Source of the DNA: Siphonodentalium dalli
Lineage: Eukaryota; Mollusca; Scaphopoda; Gadilida; Siphonodentaliidae
Length of the DNA: 64,000 nt
Assembly: GCA_032622095.1 (NCBI GenBank)
Contig: CP136062.1
Location: 160,268,875-160,332,874, forward strand
Reading direction: 5' to 3'
The notes beneath the pieces are model-generated. The model searched no databases, was not told the origin of the DNA, and saw nothing but the letters and a program-made list of their open reading frames with translations. This document shows, piece after piece, positions 48,238 to 61,600 of the stretch. How positions within the stretch are numbered: position 1 is the first letter of the stretch; each line of letters opens with the position of its first letter. A program made the position numbers and the translations under genes.

Positions 48238-49429
48238 ACACTGGCTTTATATCGGCTTCCACCATACAGCATGATATATACACAAAAGTTAGGCACGCAT
48301 CAGAGCCATTTCCATCCACTGACTTCAAGGAGAACAAACTCTGCCCAAATCCGTTCCGCCGAGGACAGAATTTGCATACAAGTATATTGTATAGTATATT
48401 GTATAGTACTTTGAACATATACTATGATTGACATCAATTCCACCAGAATTCCCTGCACCATCACCAAGAGATGTTATGTCGCCAACAAGAACACTATTAT
48501 ATATAATTTTACAATGTTTACTTATGATTGCAATAAACTATTTGTTTTGTGGTTAGTATTATATTCTCCGAACCATTTCCGCATGAGTATCTTAACTCGA
48601 CAACCGATTTACTACTTCTTAGAAGTCCGGGGCGTGCTGATATGTTCGCATTTGTCCAGTATGATCCATCTAAACTACCACATTGTACGAAATGACTTGT
48701 AATAATAACGGGGGGGGGGGGGTAACATTTTAGTGAGCATGCAGACGAAAATGGACAACAAAACACGTTTTTTCTCGCGAATTAAACCTGCGAAATCCCT
48801 TCTGGCAGATATTAATTATCACCTATCAGCGGATAATCTAATCCATGAGACAGAAGTTTGTGTTCGGCTTTTCTATGCCAAACACAAACGTGTTATACAA
48901 AACACTCATTATTGAACCAAACTCCACCAAACTTCGTATAGTAATAGTATGAACGTGAATACATATGCCTATGAACTTTACAAGGTGGTCTTATATTTAG
49001 TAGACTGTATATAGAGTTATATATCTCAAACGCCAGCTAACGCCACATCTATGCATATCTATGTGTTAATTAATTACCGGTGACTGAGTGTCGAACATAA
49101 ACTTGTGTTCGGCTTTTCTATGCCGAACACTAAACGCGTTTTACAAAATATCGAATAAAACACTTATTATTGGCCCGAACTCCACCAAAGTTTGTATAGT
49201 AATAGTGTGAACATGAATACATATGCCTATGAACTTTATTCGTGAAATTTCCCATTATTTGGACTTGTGTTCGGTTATGTTCGGTTGTGTTCGGTTGTGT
49301 TCGGCTTTTATGAGCTCCCAATGTAATATTGTTAAATTTTATCATCGAAAAAAAAAAATCATTTCTTCGATCTAGGAAATAATTACGTGCTGTACCCTGT
49401 CATATTTGACCGGTTCTACCTGATAATTG

Positions 49430-50160
49430 TGTGACAGTACAGTCGCGTTACTTTATACGTCAACATTGGTCATTATCACTCGACAAATTTATTTTGGTCT
49501 ATCGTATCAACCCCTATTTCCCCCGCGTAGCCTGACTAAGTGTCTTTATCGCTCCACTAATTTGTATCGTTTCATCGGTATGAATTCCATATCCAATTAT
49601 CCACATATAACCAACCCAACCTCTAATCCCGGTCCAATTTATTTATTTCTTTCATCGGTATATATAGTCATGTTACGTAATATTTTATCTCGTGATACTT
49701 GTACTTATATGTCTATGGTATTACTATAGTATGCCGTATATGTATATCAATTGCTATTCCTTTCTATATAATCCTGGTGCCAACTATAGAGATAATTTCA
49801 GACCCCCCCCCCCCCCAATTTTATATAATTGCTGCTTTAGTACAGTCGATCACGATGCATTACATGGCAACATCGATCCACTAATTTATGTCAGTTCATC
49901 AACTTCATCGGTACAAACCCCTTTTTTCTCCGAGTCCATATAACCAACCCAACATCTTATAGAACTCCATAAATGACTATTCTGGCACTATATAGAGATG
50001 ACTAAGATTCTGACACCCCCCTATTTTATAGCCTTGTTGCAACAGTAGAGTTGATATGCATAATATGTCAACATTGGTCGTTATTGCTCTACAAATTTAT
50101 ATCGGTTCAACCCTTAGTTCCCTGTATCGCCCACCCCTCCCTCAATTTATTTTTTTCATT
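49430..50160 (+). repeat. Degenerate ~200-bp tandem repeat
   Basis: Diverged units with ACAGTCG, CAACATTGGTC and CTACAAATTTAT-type blocks near 49,436, 49,841 and 50,042, plus an intermediate partial copy. A C run lies at about 49,802-49,816. Confidence 0.5.
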
Positions 50161-50419
50161 TGTATTATAGTCTCGTCACATACACATTTTATCTTTTGTA
50201 ACTTTTGCTTCAACGCGTCGAGATCCGCTGCAGAAAATACAAAACTGACAACATTTTGAAATGTAAGCAGGCTTCAAACTCATCTTATCCAAGAAAAACT
50301 CTGGTTACATAAAAAATTTGTGTATAAGGTGTACGCGCATTTGTTGCGTTAAAAACCAAAGGTCCCAAGTCAAGGTCCAAATCCCCAACACACTGATGTG
50401 AGGTTTAACTCCATCTACA

Positions 50420-50552
50420 TACAGTAATGTCCAAAGTAATTCATCACTTAACCACAGCAAAATTGTGTGTATTTTTTCATGATTCTAAATCCTGAAAAAT
50501 TACCCATAATTATGCTGTGGTTAAAGGGTCAATTACTTTGGGCATTACTGTA
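50420..50552. mobile_element. Mariner-type MITE (family D), copy 1
   Basis: Inverted ends CAGTAATGTCCAAAGTAATT bounded by TA on each side, a hallmark of Tc1/mariner target sites; long near-palindrome with AACCACAGCA in both arms. Confidence 0.8.
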
Positions 50553-50594
50553 ACCAATATAAGGATTTGAGGTTTAATGATAACTCAATCATCA

Positions 50595-50723
50595 TACAGT
50601 AATGTTCAAAGCAATTGACCACTTAACCACAGCAGAATAATGGGTAATTTGAGGATTGTAAATGCTGAAAAAATACATAATTCTGCTGTGGTTAAGTGGT
50701 CAATTACTTTGGGCATTACTGTA
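50595..50723. mobile_element. Mariner-type MITE (family D), copy 2
   Basis: Same ends and TA flanks; separated from copies 1 and 3 by the same spacer (AACCAATATAAGGATTTGA), so the trio arose by tandem duplication of MITE plus flank rather than by three insertions. Confidence 0.8.
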
Positions 50724-50765
50724 ACCAATATAAGGATTTGATGTTTAATGATAACTCAATCCTCA

Positions 50766-50898
50766 TACAGTAATGTCCAAAGTAATTGACCACTTGACCA
50801 CAGCAAAATTATTGGTAAATTTTCAGGATTTCAAATCCTGAAAAATTACCAATAATTCTGATGTGGTTAAGTGATCAATTACTTTGGGTATTACTGTA
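50766..50898. mobile_element. Mariner-type MITE (family D), copy 3
   Basis: Same structure; its centre (TTTTCAGGATTTC and its complement) is a near-perfect hairpin. Confidence 0.8.
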
Positions 50899-50960
50899 AC
50901 CAATACAAGGATGTGAGGTTTAATGAGAACTCCATCCATATAACTAATAATTATGTGTGA

Positions 50961-51290
50961 AAATTAAAACAAAATAAATTCCATGATGGCGTCCAATATG
51001 GACTGCCTAATTCTGCTCCAAAACATGGATATTCAATATATGGATGTTTATTGGGGGAAACCGATTATTTCAATGATATTTTCATTAACTGGAATCAAAA
51101 CCCGACTTACGGGAACGTGCGACTGTATCTTAAGCATATGTGCCTATTTAATGAGCCAACAATTGGAATCCCAACAGAGAAGATTGGCGTGGGTCCCTTG
51201 CGCGATCTGTCCATCGAAAACTATTTAGACATCTCAAGACACGTAAGACCCAATAAGTTAATATACAGAATAGATACATCTATTGCCTGA
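50961..51290 (+). other. Unknown open frame, coding-like
   Basis: The frame is open for about 110 codons from 50,961 to a TGA at 51,290. The peptide (GYSIYGCLLGETDYFND, then GIPTEKIGVGPLRDL) has balanced composition unlike the AT-rich noise around it. I see no ATG in good context and no clear acceptor, and recognise no domain. It could be an exon or a relic. Confidence 0.35.
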
Positions 51291-51299
51291 GTGACTAAT

Positions 51300-51580
51300 A
51301 TTTATATTTGTTACAATGAGGTCAAATAGTTGCGAAGCCAGCACCACAATTCTTTCCCTCCATAGTAAATCTTAAAACAACTTCTAAAGAATTAATAATT
51401 CACCTTATATTTGGTATGAAGCGACCTTGGTTAACTGGAGTTCAGATTTGTTAACATCACGTCACCAAGGTAATTACTTGCGAAGCCACAGCCACAACTA
51501 TTTCCCTCCATAGTAATTCTCAAAACAACTTCTTAAGAACAATTGACCAGGTCAGTCGCGCAATTATTGGAAGAGCCACG
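51300..51580 (-). repeat. Dispersed repeat F, reverse fragment
   Basis: Contains TCCCTCCATAGTAATTCT and related blocks twice, reverse-complementary to repeat F at 44.2-44.5 kb. Confidence 0.6.
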
Positions 51581-52534
51581 GTCAATCATTTTTTTTAAAC
51601 CAAATGTTACATTTAAATTATTGCTTTATTTAACCAAAACAAAAATGAGAAAATTAACTTTTACTACTTGCTAAATTTTATCTTTTAATTATTTCATTTA
51701 AATTTTAGTATTTACAGTATACTATGTCCAAGTCTTTATAATCTGTTGAGTGACCCCACAGTCGTTTACTTTGTTAGTAATAATTTGAAGGATTACTTGT
51801 TTAAACGCAATTGTTCTCAAAATATTTTATGTATTTTTTATAATTTCTATTTATATGTAATACCATAATCTTGGTGGCGTTACCATTTCTGACTATGGTT
51901 TTCTTGTTTTTTCTTGCTCTTGTGTGAGGGAGGGGGGGGGGGGTGGTCCCCGCACGCGAGGCTTCAATGTTAAAAATAAGAGTAGCATATAGCGCCTCAT
52001 TTTCATTTTTGTGCCGGTAATTGTTTTGTTTGTTTGTTTTTTTTTCTCTATTTGTTTGTTTTGTTTTGTTATTTTTTATAACTGGTTTTTTTTATGGCTA
52101 GGCCATTTAATTATTTTTTTAAATTGGCAAGCGTATTGTGTCAAATCGGATCGCGGTAAATGTATCTGGGGTGTAATACATGGGAGTGGGAAGTAGGGAA
52201 ATCCTATGGTTTTTTTTATGATAATCCAGTTAGCAATCAACCAGATCCGATCAAAGTCCAATTAACTAGTTGAATTAGTTATAATTTTCAGTAGGAACAC
52301 CACAATCGAACCTCACATAATGCTAATTAAGAGTGGTTTTAATCGCTTTAATCACGCCGGTAACCGCTCGGCTTGTTTTGACATGTTTCGTCGCCGTGCA
52401 AACAAAACCCCGCCGTGGACCTCTCAAAGCACCTGACAACCTTGTTCACTACGCAAGCGCACTTCAGCGAGGTCGGTTTATTCATTTCCTGTTTTCTTTT
52501 TTCGTTGAAGTCGATGCCAGATAAATCTTCAAAA

Positions 52535-52606
52535 ATGACCGACGTAGGAAAAGATTTCATCGCAAACAGCGCAGATCCGAAGTCAATCCAAGATTTAACA
52601 TCATTT
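52535..52606 (+). CDS. HSBP1: HSBP1 exon 1 coding part
   Basis: 24 codons ending ACATCATTT before the strong donor GTAAGT. Contains DPKSIQDLTS. The GC content of the 150 bp upstream (CCCCGCCGTGGAC, AGCGAGGTCGG) is above the local level, as expected for a housekeeping promoter, though no core element was identified. Confidence 0.9.
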
Positions 52607-55600
52607 GTAAGTAAAGTTTTGGCTAATATGTTATTTGATGTGGGTTTTCTAGTCAGTTTTATTTTGTAATTTCTGACACTGACAGGTTCTGACTTGAAAT
52701 GAAGTTGAACTTGAAATCACAGGCCTTCTTTAAGTTCTTAGGCTTCTAAACAGTGAGTGATAAATAATTAAAGCAAATGGCTACTCTGCCGCTATTAGCA
52801 AAATAAGAGTGTAATTTTATTATGGTTACCAAAATTCTGACAATATGAGTATAACTAATACATATCATTATAGTTTATACTAGATCCATTTGATCTTTGT
52901 GTCATGGCTTACGCCATCAAAGATCCATGGCGTGATTCAAACAACATAGGCGGCTATAATTCCTATAAAAGTAACAATTAGGACCAACGCATATGTATTT
53001 ATCAACTAAATACAAATACAAGTGTGAAACCATCCACTCACCTACGTGTCATTTATCCTTAAAATCCGACAGATAACAGAACGTAAACACTGACATGTCG
53101 TGTGTTCGTCGACCATTGCATGTGACCCGTAATTTCATGAATCCCCCTGTGAGTTCCCCGTGCGCACGGCAAGGTAATCACATGCGTTCACATTGAGTGT
53201 ACAATTCAGGTTGCCCTGATACAATTCAAGTTGAGGGGAACTACAATATGCGCATGCGTGTAGTTTTTACAAATTACCAACTCCAATTTGTTACACATGC
53301 GTACTGTTAACATCCTGGTACAGTAATGCGAGTTGCAGAATCATGTTTGCCATGCACGAGACGCACATAGTCATGTGATATGTTAGCTCCTCCTGCTTCG
53401 GCCATTTAACCACGTTTTGTCAACATGTTTTCCGACTGGATTTTTGGATTAAATTATTACGGAATTATACACACGTTCTGGTAGGTGTCAGAGCTAATAT
53501 ATATTGCAATATTGTTAACATTAATGACTATGTTAGTTGATTCTTAAAAATAAGTGTATTTAAACAAATTAGCTACTCGTCTAAGCTGAAGCGCCACCGC
53601 GGTCAGACGTGGATGGCCATAGCCATATTACCACATCTGGTCAGACTAATCATTATACTTGTGTTTGTCTTTATTCAGTTATCATTTCATCGATGTTAAT
53701 TTGAATTGTGCTCCCTCAAAAAAGGCGCGCGCAAATCCCGAAGAGTAACCATGTCGCATCATTAAATGAACTGCCGTCAGTGCCGACTGTTTGCAACATA
53801 GTTACATATATCGAGTATAGACACTGTCTAGACAACTATGTTGCAAACAGTCGGCACTGACGGCAGTTCATTTGATGATGCGACAGGGTTACTCTTCGGG
53901 TCATTGCAGTCCTTCGAGTTTGGAAAACGTAGGTGCGCGATATATCGCTCGGAGCTTTTGGGATTTGCGCGCGCCTTTTTTGAGGGAGCACAATTCAAAT
54001 TAACATCGATGAAATGATTACTGAATAAAGACAAACACAAGTATAATGATACACACGTATAATTCCAAGTGTGGCAACAGCAACAGAAATAAAAACATAT
54101 GTTTATATTGTACAATAGTCCACTTGATAATAACATCAACAATCAGGCAATCCCGGTGAATCTGATCACGGTAATTAGTCAACTTCTGCGTCTGAGAGCG
54201 CATGCTCATCAGACTCGATTAAAGCTTCAAATCGGAAGTGGAATCCGATTCGTTACCGCAATCAGATTCACCGGAATCAGATTGCCAGGGAGCAAATTAT
54301 ACTTTTAAAATTTTGATTAGTATAGAGCTAGTCAATTATTGTAATTGAATAGCATCCATTCCGAATTGAATAGCTATTTTTATGGGCCTAATATCGATGA
54401 CCATAGGTCAATGCCGACTGCCAAAGGCAGGAGCTGGGGTTAGTACGAAAGGGATGTCCTTTCGCTCACAATATTACACAAACCCTCCGACTTCCCTGCG
54501 TATCGTCATGAGATCTTGTTGAGTCACTATCCGACATGAATGAAAGTTTAACCCTAATCTAGTAATCAAATGAATCGGCGAATCATCAAACGAGGCCGCC
54601 AAAGAATTGACACGCTTTTTGCGGGAACTCACACGTGCAGCAGTTGTGACGAGGTGTCACCCCAATCATTGAGTGCGAAAGACTTTGATCTTTGTTACCA
54701 GGTTCGTATTCAACGTCATCACTGCTGAGAAAGATACATGGTGAATAGTCTTGTCGGCGTTTAACCATTGGTGTGTTGTTTGTTAAAATCTCGTTCACTG
54801 GTTGCAAATTCCGAGGCGCGCATTTGAAATTTTCGGCGTGCGCATTTAATAACTTGCTGGTTTTTAGATCCGCGCACGCCAAGGCGCGCAAGCGCAATTG
54901 CGCGCCTCAAAATCGAAGGACTGTCATTGTATATTTTACAAATTGGCAACGCTTTAGCTTTGAACTTATGGCAACGTCGTCGTATATTTCTGCAAGAAAG
55001 GTGGCACTACGTCTTTGAAATGTGTCGACTGGCGACTGTCATAGTGTTCAATGAACTGAATGCACTTGCCCTTGATTGGACCAGTGGGGAGTTGATTGAC
55101 ATTGTGCATATTATCATATATATATATTGATATCATATTAATGATCCCAAATGCAAGTGAACTGTATCCCTTTAATAATTCTTCAGCAATACTTTCTCAT
55201 AATCAAAAGATATCCGAAACCAGGGAAACTACGGCAATTTAATCAGTGATGTTCTGCATGATATCATTTGCGAATATACTTTGTTTGCTATGTATACTTA
55301 AATGTTACTAGTAGCCTACAGACTATCACTTATCGTGCGGTGACCGGTGAATGAAACTCAAGTACCGGTACTTTGCGGATGAAATTTGCGTGTAGTGCAG
55401 ACCTCTGTGATTGTTATCCATGCTCTGGAAGTTTGCTGAAACTTATAGTTTCCATAACATTAGATTCCATTTTATAGGAACCGCCGGCGGTCTGTCATGC
55501 ATTCCTACTTTTATATTTTTTGTCTACTCATAACACTGAAATTAATCGCTATGTTCGTTCCAAAGAACTCGCAAATATTACAGTCATGACTATGATGACA

Positions 55601-58600
55601 TCGTTGAGAACTGTGTTGGTATTGAATACATTGTGCTCATGGTCATTGCCAGTGGTTATGATCAACTTTATTAATGTAACATTACATCAGCCGATGCCTG
55701 AAACAACCAGCTACAACAGTTAACCACCACCCGGCCAATAGACCATATTACGAATACTTAAACTGATGTTATTAATATTAGGTATGATTAATCGATTATA
55801 GTCTTATTGACGACCGATTATCAAAATCAATAATCGTGGCACCTCTAAGCCCTTCTACACTAAAATGACCAGTTGCCAGCTGCAGGGATAAGAATATGGC
55901 GGACATTGGTCTGATTCATACCTGTAGGCTGTATCTACTTATTGCTAAATGTTAATTAAAATTGTATTTTAATTATTTATCACGCACTGTTTAGAAGGCC
56001 TGTGCTTGAAATTTATCGTTCATCAGCTTCATGGTCATTCATCAGCTTTAAGCCTGGTATCACTTCATGCGATGATATACGGTATATTTTCCCCTTTCAT
56101 GTAAATTTTATGATATAGTACCATGTAGGCCCATTAATGCCTTATCCTATATCTGATGACTGTTAGACGTGAACATTGAGCAAGTTGTATCACTTTTATT
56201 TCACCAATCAACATCAATCACTTAATACTTTCTCATATGTTCTGTCTATTTGTTTGCTTGTTTGTTTGTTTGTTTATCCAATTTACTCTACCTGTGAAGG
56301 TGACCTGATTGTCAATAAACTTATCAGCTACACAAAAAAGTTATCTAAAATTATCAGCTACACTAATTGGGCCTAACAGCCTACATGCTACAGTAATGCT
56401 CTAATTAATCGACCCCTTAACCACAGCAGAATTATGGGTAACTTTTCAGGATTTAGTCGGAAATATGGCTTGTTGCCATTCATCGGAAAGCTCTCCCCGT
56501 GCTGTGGTTAAGGGGTCGATTAATTAGGGCATTACTGTACATTACTTTTAAGTTTTAAAAGTTTGAAGGGTTATTGCCACCCCCCCCCCCCCCCCCCATG
56601 GACAAAAATTGGGGAACTACATGTACAAATGTAGATGTAAATGAGTGATGAAAAGTAATGTTTGGTACCGTATACACTAACACTCACACTGGGCCCTTGT
56701 GGAAAAAACTATTTATAATATATTAAGTGACCAATTTTTAATGGGGATTTCCATGCAAATCTGCGAAACAAAAGTCACAGAGTTGCACATTCTTCTGAGT
56801 GTGACTTGATGTGGTATTGGAAACAACATGTAATTATCTGGCGGGTCCGCATGGAACTTGTTCCATTATAATGTTGGTGTATTTATTTTTGAATTTTATA
56901 TTGATTTTTCAAATGTGGGTTAAGTGATGTACATGTAATTCCAGAACAAAATTTTCAAAAATATATTTAATGCAAAATTTTATAATTTACCAAGTGGACC
57001 TGCTAGATAAATACCTGTTGTTTCCAATACCACATCAAGTCACACTCAGCTGTAACTTTTGCTCCGCAGATTTGCAATGAAAATCCCCATTCAAAATTGT
57101 TCACTTGACCTCTCCTTTAAAGGCTTAACTAAGGTGGGGGGACAACTTTACTTGGTATTACTTTAATACTATACGATATTACTTACTTTCGAGGTAGAAT
57201 GTCTGAAAACTGGACACCATATATAAATCACTTTTGATTGTCACAAGCTACTGTATAAGTACTTATTCAACACGTCCAATAGTTAATAGGGGGAACTATA
57301 TATGTTGCCTGTGCTTCTCGGCTGTTCCAATATAACGTACATCAACTACTGGAGTGCCGAGAACACCACAAGAACTTATATGGGATGTTCTCAATGAATA
57401 GTAACACTGACAATAGTCATGCTCTTTAAATGTTTAATCAGTAAATAAACCTTAAATATGGTCTATCGTAAGGATTAGGAGTTTGGGAGTGAGATGAGGA
57501 AGGATTTGAAAGACTAGCTACCCTCTCCTATAACCCACTTTATATGTCCATCTCTTCCTAACAAGTTTTGTATAGTTTCCGGGGTACAAAATAATAAATT
57601 TCAAACGAAGGCACCACCTGTCTATGAATTAATATAGATTTGAATTCAATTTTGTCTGCTACATGTATATTACAAGTACAAATGCAGGCCTTAAAATCCA
57701 TTTAATTTTGTGAGAATAAAATTACATGTATAGCATGACCCAGTGAATCAGCTGCTTTTTACGAGAATCAAACTAAGAATAATTTTTCTGATTCTCGTCA
57801 GATTTTAAGATTCTCGTCAGATTTTAAGCCATGCATATGTACACAATAGTTTTATGGGCTATTTTTAGAACAGAAACTCGATCTTGCTGAAACTTTCGGG
57901 GAGCAGCAAGAGGGAGAACCCTTTACTGTTAGCACTCTTCATGAAGGAAAAAAAAAGAAGCTATTTCTCTTCAATTATTTTGGAGAATCAACATCTTTAT
58001 TATGCCTTAATGTAGACAAATAATACACACAATCTTCAACTGTGTCTGTGTTCTATTCACAGAAAAGGGTAAATTAAGACATACATGTATAGATAAGACA
58101 GGAAACATGGAAACAATAAATTTTATGGTGATTCACAGTTTTCGACCAGATAAGTTGATAATATGATAATACATGTACAATGTTTGAGCTTCCTCTTTCA
58201 AATGGTATATAATATGTTCGAATATGTTATATTTATATATTATGTGATCTGGTGATTCAAAAATTAAGTGGGCCTTTAACCCTTTCATGACGTGAGCTAT
58301 GCTGGTGCAGCATTAAAGATCATGTGCCAGTACATTCTCTTATATATGTAAGTCTCCCATAGGGAGCTTCATATACATGTGTATATAAGAGAGAAAATGC
58401 ACTGGGTCAAGGTCAAGGCATATTGTTAAGCTAATGGGAAACTTAAATTTTCTATAGCATCAAGATAATTATCCTGACTAGCTACTTGTAAATCAATTTT
58501 TTATATTGATTTGTAAACTTTTATAACTATTTTCATGCTTCTATTCATCGAGGTAGCAATCGCTGACTTTCATTTCCATTCATAACGCACCATGTATTGA

Positions 58601-61600
58601 CATAATATGCGTGTAATAGCTCAAAACATAATGGATATCAATTGCCTTATTTACAAAGTGAAGCACCAGTATATTGAACAAATAGTGACCGCTTTCATAG
58701 CGCCTGTGATTATCTCTCGTATTATTGGGGCGCCTGTGATTATCTCCCATATTAATAGACATGAGTATGTTTAAAGGAAGCTCTTTATGTTTGTCTGAAA
58801 GCACAGTCATTTATCTCAATGAGTGTGTTTACTAGTAAGGCCAAAACAATTTATGTTTTGAATCACAGGCGATCTTTAAAGTTTTTAGGGCTTTTTATTG
58901 CTGTAAATATATGCAGCCCTTGAAATTGCTGTTTTTCTTCTGCGATATTGTTTTTGAATTACATGAAATTCTATATTGGCTTCTACGGCTTTTTCTATGG
59001 CATTATATGTTGCCATAGCTAATTTTGAGGGCTGTTACTAGTACATAATGTATATGTATGTTGTGTATCTCATGTACATATATCTTGAAAACGAAGTAAT
59101 CAACAATGCAAGGGAACATTCTGCCAGTTTGCCTTTAATATGAAGATTTGAAAAATGGGATGTACCCTGCTGGACAAAACAAGTGTCCACTTAACCGGTG
59201 TGCGGTTAGCGTTGCCACCGTGGCCGAAATGCAACTACACCGCAGCTCCACCGGCTAACTACAGTTGGGCCGCGGTGTACTTGCTGTTCGGCCATGGTGT
59301 AGTTGCCACGGTGTATGTTCATTAAACTGAAAAAAGGACGAAACAAACCAGAAATCTAACACGGTGTACATGCCGTTCGGCCATGGTGTACTTGTCGTTC
59401 GGCCGCAGTGTACTTGCCGTTTGACCGCGGTGCTTAACTGCAGTTACAAACTCTTGACACCGTGGCCGAACAGCAAATACACCCCGGTGGCAATGGACAC
59501 TTCTTTTGTCCATCGGGGTATTACATGTACATTATGTTATTGGTCTGTCCATCCGTTTGCTTTTCGTTTCCCAATGATAATTTTAGTAAGTCTGAACTGA
59601 ATTGAATTAAATTTGGTATGTGAGTTTACTTGCCCAAAATACAGGTCAAGTTATAATTTGGGTTCTACCCAATTAATTTTACCAGAGTTATGGCCCTTTG
59701 TTGGAATTATTACAGGCGTATTTTGCCATAGACTATTAGTTGTGATGCTCTTCTCCATTTATATAATTATCATAGTGATGTGGAACACTCCACTGGGGGT
59801 GGCTGAATGGGAATAGAAAATAAACTACTTATTTTATATATTTTATATCCAATCTGGCAGCTCGCAATGTCATTCTTATATATGTAATATGTGGCAACTG
59901 TTAGTCTCATAGGGAGCCTCGCATATATAAGAGAATGCACTGGCTCACTATGGGAGACTCGCAGTACTAGTATAAGAGAATTAATTGGCAGGAAGCTGCA
60001 GTCTTGGAAGGGTTAAAAAATATTTCGGTGAAACAACCATTAATTATGTTGGCCTATTAGAAGAAAATTATTTAATTAAAATTCTTTATTCTTTTGTTGG
60101 AATGGAATAACTATAGCTCAATTATACCTACTAGTGTTTACTCATGTACTCTAATTCACTGTAGTCCAAATATGGTATCAGAGATAACAGTTTTTGAAGA
60201 CTAGTTTCTCCAGTGTTGTTTCAATGACTCCGAACAGAATGTTGACTCAAGCAGTCTCAAGAGAAATTTTTCAGTGCTGAACACTTTCACATGCATGTAC
60301 ATGTTTAGTACTGGAATTTACATTAGAATAATTGTTAAAGCAAATTTTAATTGCTAGACTAATTGATAAAGCCAATTTTGATTAACATAATGAATATATG
60401 AATTTACTTTTAGAGTCTTATCATCCAAGAAATACGTGTAAGATAATTCTGGTTGTACCCACATCTGGTTGTAACATGCAATCCATGTTTAAAATACCAT
60501 GAAATCAAAATCGACATTCAGGTATTAAATCTCCATGTACCCCCAATGTTGCCAAAGGTAGCTAATATTGTAAACGAGGTTAAAATCACAACCAACCAAT
60601 CATGAGAGGTAATTTCCTTAACTATATTTAACCCTTTGATGACTGGAGCTTCCGAAATTTTTTGCAAAAACCCTGTGCCAATGCATTCTCTTATATATGC
60701 GAGTCTCCAATTTGCCTAACTATATTTACCATGACCTGTAAGCCATTGCAATCTCTTATATAAGCGAGTCTCCCTATGGGAATGCATGGCACAGGATACT
60801 TAATGCTGCACCAGCGCAGCTCCCATCATGAAAGGGTTAAATACCAGTTTGTATCAGATTTATTGAGGCACTGGCTCAGTGTGAGTGTTCTTTGCTCAAT
60901 ATTTGTGAACAAATTCTCATTTTTATCAAAATGGCAATGTATCGGAGTAGCACATTGAAATGTCTATCAACTTAGATCATGCCTGAATTCCGGTTATAAA
61001 TTAAAGGGAATCCCAAATTATACCTACATGTACCGGTAGTATTGCTTTCTTGTGTCACATTCCGGTCAGGTGCCGTGGATGAAAATAGTTTGACAATTAC
61101 AGGAAATTAATATATACATGTTTGCATATGGGAAATATTTTATACAGACTTTTAGGGATCGCCTAGAGGATGACTTAGGAGATAACTTCTCCCTAAATTG
61201 TGTCACTTCTCCCCATTTTTGTGTAAGGGAGAAGGACTTCTCCCTCTCTGTATCTCTCATATACAATCAAGCAGCATATTTTAAGGTACTCAATCCAATC
61301 ACTCTAAGTTACTATTTTTCTTTGGCTTTGGGGGTAAAAAATATTTGATTCGAGTCGAGGAACCCACCCATCAAAGCTATATTGATATTTGAAGTTTGTT
61401 ATTTCTCAAGATGTGTAATAATATGTGGCCCAGAAACATGAGGTCAAACTGAGGGTGTCGGACAAAATTGAGGATGAAGATGGATACAGTAGCTCTAAAA
61501 TCAAGTGGTAATAAGGTCAAATTTTGTGATACTTGGGAAATTTAATACCATAGTTGACAGTGGTTAGCATTATTTTGTTGCAATAAATCGATATTGATAA

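Larger units (their letters stand above)
47167..49311. mobile_element. TIR element with CCGAACACAA end repeats and PHD-finger fragment
   Basis: Inverted terminal repeats of about 205 bp (47,167-47,368 and 49,100-49,311) start ATAAAAGCCGAACACAACCG; the right has one extra CCGAACACAA unit. A third, partial end sequence lies inside at about 48,858-48,990. The interior contains a PHD-like fragment and a lysine/arginine-rich frame. A separate ~55-bp direct repeat flanks the whole (about 46,985-47,040 and 49,353-49,405). No transposase was recognised, so the superfamily is open. Confidence 0.7.

Noticed and set aside
54586-54897. Minus-strand 103-codon frame with SSDDVEYEPG
   Set aside because: Composition is coding-like and a GTAACA donor follows, but no acceptor, homologue or partner exon could be recognised.
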